Origin: Acholeplasmataceae bacterium
GTDB taxonomy: Bacteria > Bacillota_I > Bacilli_A > Izemoplasmatales > Hujiaoplasmataceae
Direction: 5' to 3'
Length of the DNA: 9,750 nt
Assembly (NCBI GenBank): GCA_012515085.1
Contig: JAAYZB010000049.1
Location: forward strand, 1-9,750
Shown here: positions 6,172 to 9,750 of the stretch, piece by piece
Layout: each line of letters opens with the position of its first letter
How positions within the stretch are numbered: the first letter of the stretch is position 1
Notes under the pieces: generated by a model
What the model was told of the DNA's origin: nothing
The model's input: the letters and a program-made list of their open reading frames with translations, nothing else
The model's database searches: none
Made by a program: the position numbers and the translations under genes

Positions 6172-7392
6172 GCGGATCGATTGAAGTATCTCGTCGTATT
6201 GTTCCTTAAATATCATTTCAATGCGAGTATGATCCTGGGGTTCGTAATAACGAACATTGCTCAATTCTTTAGGCAAATAATCCTGAATGACCCGATGGCC
6301 AGGATAGTCATGCGGATACAGATATGGTTTCTTTTCATCATAAGTTGGATTATTGATGAGATGACTGGGTACTTTGTAGGTTTTGCCGGATTCGACATCA
6401 CTGATGGCTTTGTTAATTGCCAGATGAGCACTGTTGGATTTGGGTGAAAGACATAGTTCAATCGTTATTGCGCCCAAGGCGTTGATGGCTTCGGGAAAGC
6501 CGATGTGGCGACAGATGTCACAGGCTGCGGCTACCTTGGGACCCATGCTGGGATTGGCCAATCCGATATCTTCATAGACAATCGCACTGATTCGTCTCAA
6601 TAATGATTCCAAATCGCCTGCGACTATAAGACGCGCCAAATAATGCAAGGCAGCATCGGCATCACTTCCGCGAACTGATTTATGAAATGCACTCAATATG
6701 TCATAATAATTATCGCCACGATCATCGGTGGATATGGCCGGTTTTCCAATCACTGTTTTCACGATCTCAATGTTGTTTACTTGAATCGGATCCAGCTGTA
6801 ACAAAAGCATCTCCAGCATGTTGATGGCACTGCGAACTTCACCATTCGCGGCAATGGATAGATAGTCATATACATTGTCGGGCAAGGGGTCAGTAAATCC
6901 GTACTCCTGAATATCGATTCGTTGAAGAAAGGCTTTGATCTCCGCTTCATTTGGTCGATCCAACCTAAAAATGGATGCTCGGCTCCGAATCGCCGGATTA
7001 CAGGCGATATAAGGATTCTCAGTGGTCAAACCAACCATGATGACCTTGCCAGTTTCAACATATGGTAATAAATAATCTTGAATATCGCGATTCATTCGAT
7101 GAATCTCATCGATGATCAATAAGACATCGCCATATAATTTAACGCTCTCGATGATTTGTTTCAAAGTAGCCTTTGAATCGGTCGAGGCATTAAACTTAAA
7201 ATGATTGAGTGGGAAATGTTCGGCAATTAACAGGGCGATAGTCGTTTTCCCGACACCAGTCGGCCCATAAAGAATGAGGGAAACAAGCTTCTCCTTCTTT
7301 AACATGTTCTTTATTATTTGAACGATCCGATCTTGTCCGATGACTTCTTCGAATGATTTTGGACGCATACGGTTAGCCAATGGTTCGTACAT
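6160..7392 (-). CDS. rarA: Replication-associated recombination protein RarA (MgsA), AAA+ ATPase
   Basis: RarA is a clamp-loader-like AAA+ ATPase that acts at stalled replication forks. The 410-residue protein opens with the family signature EPLANRMRPKSFEEVIGQ, followed by Walker A GPTGVGKTT (about 43-51), Walker B LLIIDE (91-96), sensor 1 GLTTEN (121-126) and the arginine-finger region NPAIRSR (132-138). The C-terminal tetramerisation domain is complete, with DRGDNYYDILSAFHKS, AGDLESLLRR and the late YPHDYPG and YYEPQDH blocks. A GTG at 7399-7401 would add three residues and has GGAG 7 bases upstream. I prefer the ATG at 7390-7392 because GAGGA lies about 9 bases upstream and family members normally begin just before this signature. 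It converges on the RNase J gene and is divergent from nadA. Confidence 0.96.
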   Translation of the reverse strand: MYEPLANRMRPKSFEEVIGQDRIVQIIKNMLKKEKLVSLILYGPTGVGKTTIALLIAEHFPLNHFKFNASTDSKATLKQIIESVKLYGDVLLIIDEIHRMNRDIQDYLLPYVETGKVIMVGLTTENPYIACNPAIRSRASIFRLDRPNEAEIKAFLQRIDIQEYGFTDPLPDNVYDYLSIAANGEVRSAINMLEMLLLQLDPIQVNNIEIVKTVIGKPAISTDDRGDNYYDILSAFHKSVRGSDADAALHYLARLIVAGDLESLLRRISAIVYEDIGLANPSMGPKVAAACDICRHIGFPEAINALGAITIELCLSPKSNSAHLAINKAISDVESGKTYKVPSHLINNPTYDEKKPYLYPHDYPGHRVIQDYLPKELSNVRYYEPQDHTRIEMIFKEQYDEILQSIRKKR

Positions 7393-7422
7393 ATGTATCA
7401 CTTCCTCGCTCCATCACCAAAA

Positions 7423-7431
7423 ATTATACCA
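7423..7431 (-). promoter_or_regulatory. Extended -10 promoter of rarA
   Basis: On the minus strand TATAAT (7428-7423) is preceded by TGG, a perfect extended -10. No good -35 is found 16-18 bases upstream, which is common for extended -10 promoters. The leader is about 25 bases. Confidence 0.65.
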
Positions 7432-7437
7432 CATTCT

Positions 7438-7465
7438 TTGCAAAAACAGAGAAAAAGCATATAAT
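7438..7465 (+). promoter_or_regulatory. Promoter of the nadA-nadB operon
   Basis: TATAAT at 7460-7465 is preceded by a partial -35 TTGCAA (7438-7443, 4 of 6, 16-base spacer; TTTGCA with 17 bases is an equal alternative). It is divergent from the rarA promoter, with the two -10 boxes about 31 bases apart. TAGACACAG (7471-7479) lies at the expected transcription start and could be part of an operator for a niacin-responsive repressor. The ribosome binding site is GGGTGA (7485-7490), 6 bases before the nadA ATG. Confidence 0.6.
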
Positions 7466-7496
7466 TAAACTAGACACAGGAAACGGGTGAAAGCCA

Positions 7497-8405
7497 ATGT
7501 TGATCGAAAAAATCAAACAATTGAAGCAGGAGAAACAAGCGGTTATTTTGGCCCATTATTATCAAAGGCCCGAGGTTCAAGATGTTGCGGATTACATTGG
7601 CGATTCGTTAGATCTCTCGCGGATCGCCGCGAAGACGAACGCAAAAATCATCGTGTTTTGTGGAGTGAATTTTATGGCGGAGACCGCAAAAATTCTCTCT
7701 CCGGACAAGAAGGTATTGTTGCCGGTTGCTGATGCCGGTTGTCCGATGGCCATGATGATCAATGAAAAGAAACTCAGAGAGTACAAACAACAACATCCCG
7801 ATCGAGTTGTGATCTGCTATGTGAATTCTTATGCGTCTGTAAAGGCACTGTCTGATGTCTGTGTAACAAGTTCCAATGCAGAAAAAATCATCCGTCGTTT
7901 CCAACATCAAAAAATCTGTTATGTTCCCGATAAAAATCTGGGATTGTATCTCAAAGAGAAATATCAGCTTGATTTAGAGACCTGGCCGGGGTATTGTTGT
8001 ATCCATAACAATTTAAAACCAGAACAAGTACAAGAAATGCGACACCTCCATCCCAATGCCAAGGTGTTGATTCATCCAGAAGCGCCGTTGGAAGTATTAC
8101 GACTCGCTGACTATGTTGGTAGCACTTCCGGAATTATACGAACAGCGACAGAATCAGCTGATCAAGAATTCATCATCGGCACCGAAGAAGGCATACTGTA
8201 TCCCCTCAGACAGAAAAACCCCGAGAAAAAATTCTATTTATTGAATAAAGGGTTACTGTGCCGAAACATGAAAAAAACAACTTTACCCGATGTTTTGCGG
8301 TCTCTAGAAACAGAAACTCACGAAATCATCGTAGAAGAATCCGTTAGGATTCAAGCAAGGCGTTCATTGGATTTGATGTTGGAATGGAGTCAAGAAGATG
8401 CGTAA
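7497..8405 (+). CDS. nadA: Quinolinate synthase NadA
   Basis: NadA condenses iminoaspartate with dihydroxyacetone phosphate to quinolinate, using a [4Fe-4S] cluster, in de novo NAD synthesis. The 302-residue protein is of the compact type found in archaea and many Firmicutes. AHYYQRPEVQDVADYIGDS (19-37) and FCGVNFMAETAKIL (54-67) are the classic substrate-binding blocks. The three cluster cysteines are C82 (GCPMAMM), C167 (GYCCIH) and C255 (LLCRNMKK), with spacing like that of the compact archaeal enzymes. Other visible features are YVNSYASVKALSD (108-120), PDKNL (144-148), HPEAP (193-197) and STSGI (209-213). Extra cysteines at 55, 122, 141 and 168 are not expected cluster ligands. The start is supported by GGGTGA 6 bases upstream. 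nadB overlaps its stop by 8 bases. Confidence 0.98.
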   Translation: MLIEKIKQLKQEKQAVILAHYYQRPEVQDVADYIGDSLDLSRIAAKTNAKIIVFCGVNFMAETAKILSPDKKVLLPVADAGCPMAMMINEKKLREYKQQHPDRVVICYVNSYASVKALSDVCVTSSNAEKIIRRFQHQKICYVPDKNLGLYLKEKYQLDLETWPGYCCIHNNLKPEQVQEMRHLHPNAKVLIHPEAPLEVLRLADYVGSTSGIIRTATESADQEFIIGTEEGILYPLRQKNPEKKFYLLNKGLLCRNMKKTTLPDVLRSLETETHEIIVEESVRIQARRSLDLMLEWSQEDA

Positions 8406-9750
8406 AGTGGATGTATTGGTCATAGGCACCGGCTTGGCGGGAATATATGCCGCTTTATCAATCGATTCAAAATATCGCGTTTGTTTGATTGCCAAAGAGA
8501 TGCTCGCTCACTCGAATTCCATGCTTGCTCAAGGCGGGATCGCCGCCGAATTGACTGATGATCCCATCTCCTTGGAAAGTCATTATGAAGACACCTTAAA
8601 AGCGGGGTCTTACCATAATAACAAACAAGCAGTGAAATTTTTAGTCAGTCAGGCAGCGGAAGCGATTGAATCTTTGGTAGACTTTGGGATCCGCTTCGAC
8701 AAAGATGCAGAGAATCATTATCTTTTAACGCGAGAAGGGGGTCATTCCAAGCGGCGAATCCTTCATAGCGGCGGTGATGCCACTGGATATTACACAACAC
8801 ATGATCTTTCGACTCTATTGTCTTACCACCCGAATATCGAGCTATTGGAACAAACGATGGCACTTGATTTGATCAAAGGAGAAGCGGGACAGTGTCTGGG
8901 TGCTACAGTTTTGGAAAAAGACGCCCTTTATTATCCAATATATGCGAAAGCAACGATTCTTGCGACCGGTGGGATCGGTTCTGTTTATGGCTCGACCACG
9001 AATGATTTATCTGCCACTGGTGATGGCATTGGGATGGCTCATCGAATCGGTGCGGACATCATTGATATGGAATTTGTGCAATTTCATCCAACTGCATTTT
9101 ATCTGGAAGGCTCTCCCAGTAGAAAACGATTCCTCATATCGGAAGCAGTTCGAGGCGAAGGAGCCATATTATTAAATATTGAAAAGCAACCGTTTATGGA
9201 GAAATATCACCCCGAGCTCAAAGATTTAGCACCACGGGATATTGTTTCACAGGCAATATATCGGGAAATGTATGACACTTGGACCGATCACGTCTATCTA
9301 GATACTAGGCATTTGGATCCAATCTACCTGAAGCATCGTTTTCCCACCATTTATCAACACTGCTTGGAAAATGGGATTGTGCTGGGAGTCGATTTAATCC
9401 CGGTTTCTCCTTGTGAACACTTTATCTGTGGTGGTGTTAAAACCGATTTGTTTGGCGAAACAACAATCAAAAATCTGTACGCCATTGGCGAAGTGGCGTG
9501 TACCGGCGTTCACGGCGCCAATCGACTGGCATCGAATTCGCTTTTAGAATGCATTGTTTTTGGAGCGGCCGCTTCAAAAAAAATCAACAAAGACCTGATG
9601 AATATCTCTCTATTAGAAGAACAGGTGTTTCCTGAATTACCCAATTATCACTATAACTACAAACCACTTCGCAAGAAAATTGGTGATCATATGGATGAAC
9701 ATGTCAGCATTGTTCGTAATGAACTAGGACTTAAGATGACAAAGACCATG
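8398..9750 (+). CDS. nadB: L-aspartate oxidase NadB (partial, runs off the right edge)
   Basis: NadB is an FAD enzyme that oxidises L-aspartate to iminoaspartate, the substrate of NadA. The first 451 codons are present and in frame to the last base; about 60-80 more residues would be expected. The N-terminal FAD-binding fold begins with VIGTGLAGIYAAL (8-20), followed by SMLAQGGIAA, the HSGGDATG block, ATGGIGSVY and ATGDGIGMAHRIGA. FVQFHPTAF, SEAVRGEGA and LAPRDIVSQA form the substrate-domain motifs. SPCEHFICGGVKTD contains the conserved histidine, although the usual PAAHY reads PCEHF. GVHGANRLASNSLLE is the signature that separates NadB from other flavoproteins of this superfamily. The ATG overlaps the nadA stop (ATGCGTAA, 8 bases), indicating translational coupling. 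A nadC gene may follow beyond the window, but this is a guess. Confidence 0.97.
   Translation, partial: MRKVDVLVIGTGLAGIYAALSIDSKYRVCLIAKEMLAHSNSMLAQGGIAAELTDDPISLESHYEDTLKAGSYHNNKQAVKFLVSQAAEAIESLVDFGIRFDKDAENHYLLTREGGHSKRRILHSGGDATGYYTTHDLSTLLSYHPNIELLEQTMALDLIKGEAGQCLGATVLEKDALYYPIYAKATILATGGIGSVYGSTTNDLSATGDGIGMAHRIGADIIDMEFVQFHPTAFYLEGSPSRKRFLISEAVRGEGAILLNIEKQPFMEKYHPELKDLAPRDIVSQAIYREMYDTWTDHVYLDTRHLDPIYLKHRFPTIYQHCLENGIVLGVDLIPVSPCEHFICGGVKTDLFGETTIKNLYAIGEVACTGVHGANRLASNSLLECIVFGAAASKKINKDLMNISLLEEQVFPELPNYHYNYKPLRKKIGDHMDEHVSIVRNELGLKMTKTM

Noticed and set aside
7393..7401. GTG start for rarA at 7401
   Set aside because: It is possible, with GGAG 7 bases upstream, but the ATG three codons later has a GAGGA and matches the usual family N-terminus.
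7487..7732. 81-codon plus-strand frame overlapping the nadA start
   Set aside because: The nadA frame has the conserved residues in the same region; this frame has none.
8900..9175. 91-codon plus-strand frame inside nadB
   Set aside because: It overlaps the central FAD and substrate motifs of nadB in a different frame.

Overview
This window looks like a housekeeping segment from a low-to-moderate GC Firmicute or Mollicute relative. Supporting this are a RecU-type Holliday junction resolvase, an RNase J of the J2-like kind, a CIRCE operator (HrcA type), strong GGAGG-type ribosome binding sites and TATAAT -10 boxes. TGA is used as a normal stop (for example at the end of htpG) and tryptophans in the genes read here are TGG, so this is not a code-4 Mycoplasma or Spiroplasma. 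A free-living Tenericutes or deep Bacilli lineage (Acholeplasma, Izemoplasma or Haloplasma-like) is my best guess, but this is inference and I cannot name a genus. Base composition is even, and I see no tRNA, rRNA, IS element, prophage gene or CRISPR array.

Layout, left to right. Bases 1-73 may be the tail of an upstream membrane protein. A CIRCE element overlapping a sigma-A type promoter then drives htpG (Hsp90) and an overlapping 149-residue gene of unknown function. That unit ends in a strong bidirectional terminator. On the minus strand follow a calcineurin-like phosphoesterase and, upstream of it, recU; each has its own promoter, and recU has its own terminator. Divergent from recU is an RNase J paralogue whose active site is partly degenerate, which suggests a J2-type partner subunit. 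It converges on rarA (mgsA), with a shared terminator between them. Divergent from rarA is the start of the de novo NAD operon, nadA then nadB with an 8-base overlap; nadB runs off the right edge after 451 codons.

Functionally the window combines protein quality control (HtpG under probable HrcA control), DNA recombination and replication-stress repair (RecU, RarA), RNA decay (RNase J) and quinolinate synthesis from aspartate (NadB makes iminoaspartate, NadA condenses it with dihydroxyacetone phosphate). I found no convincing new multi-gene system. The points most worth a second look are the CIRCE control of htpG, the unknown gene coupled to htpG, the degenerate RNase J catalytic motifs, and the phosphoesterase that lacks the last metal-binding histidine.
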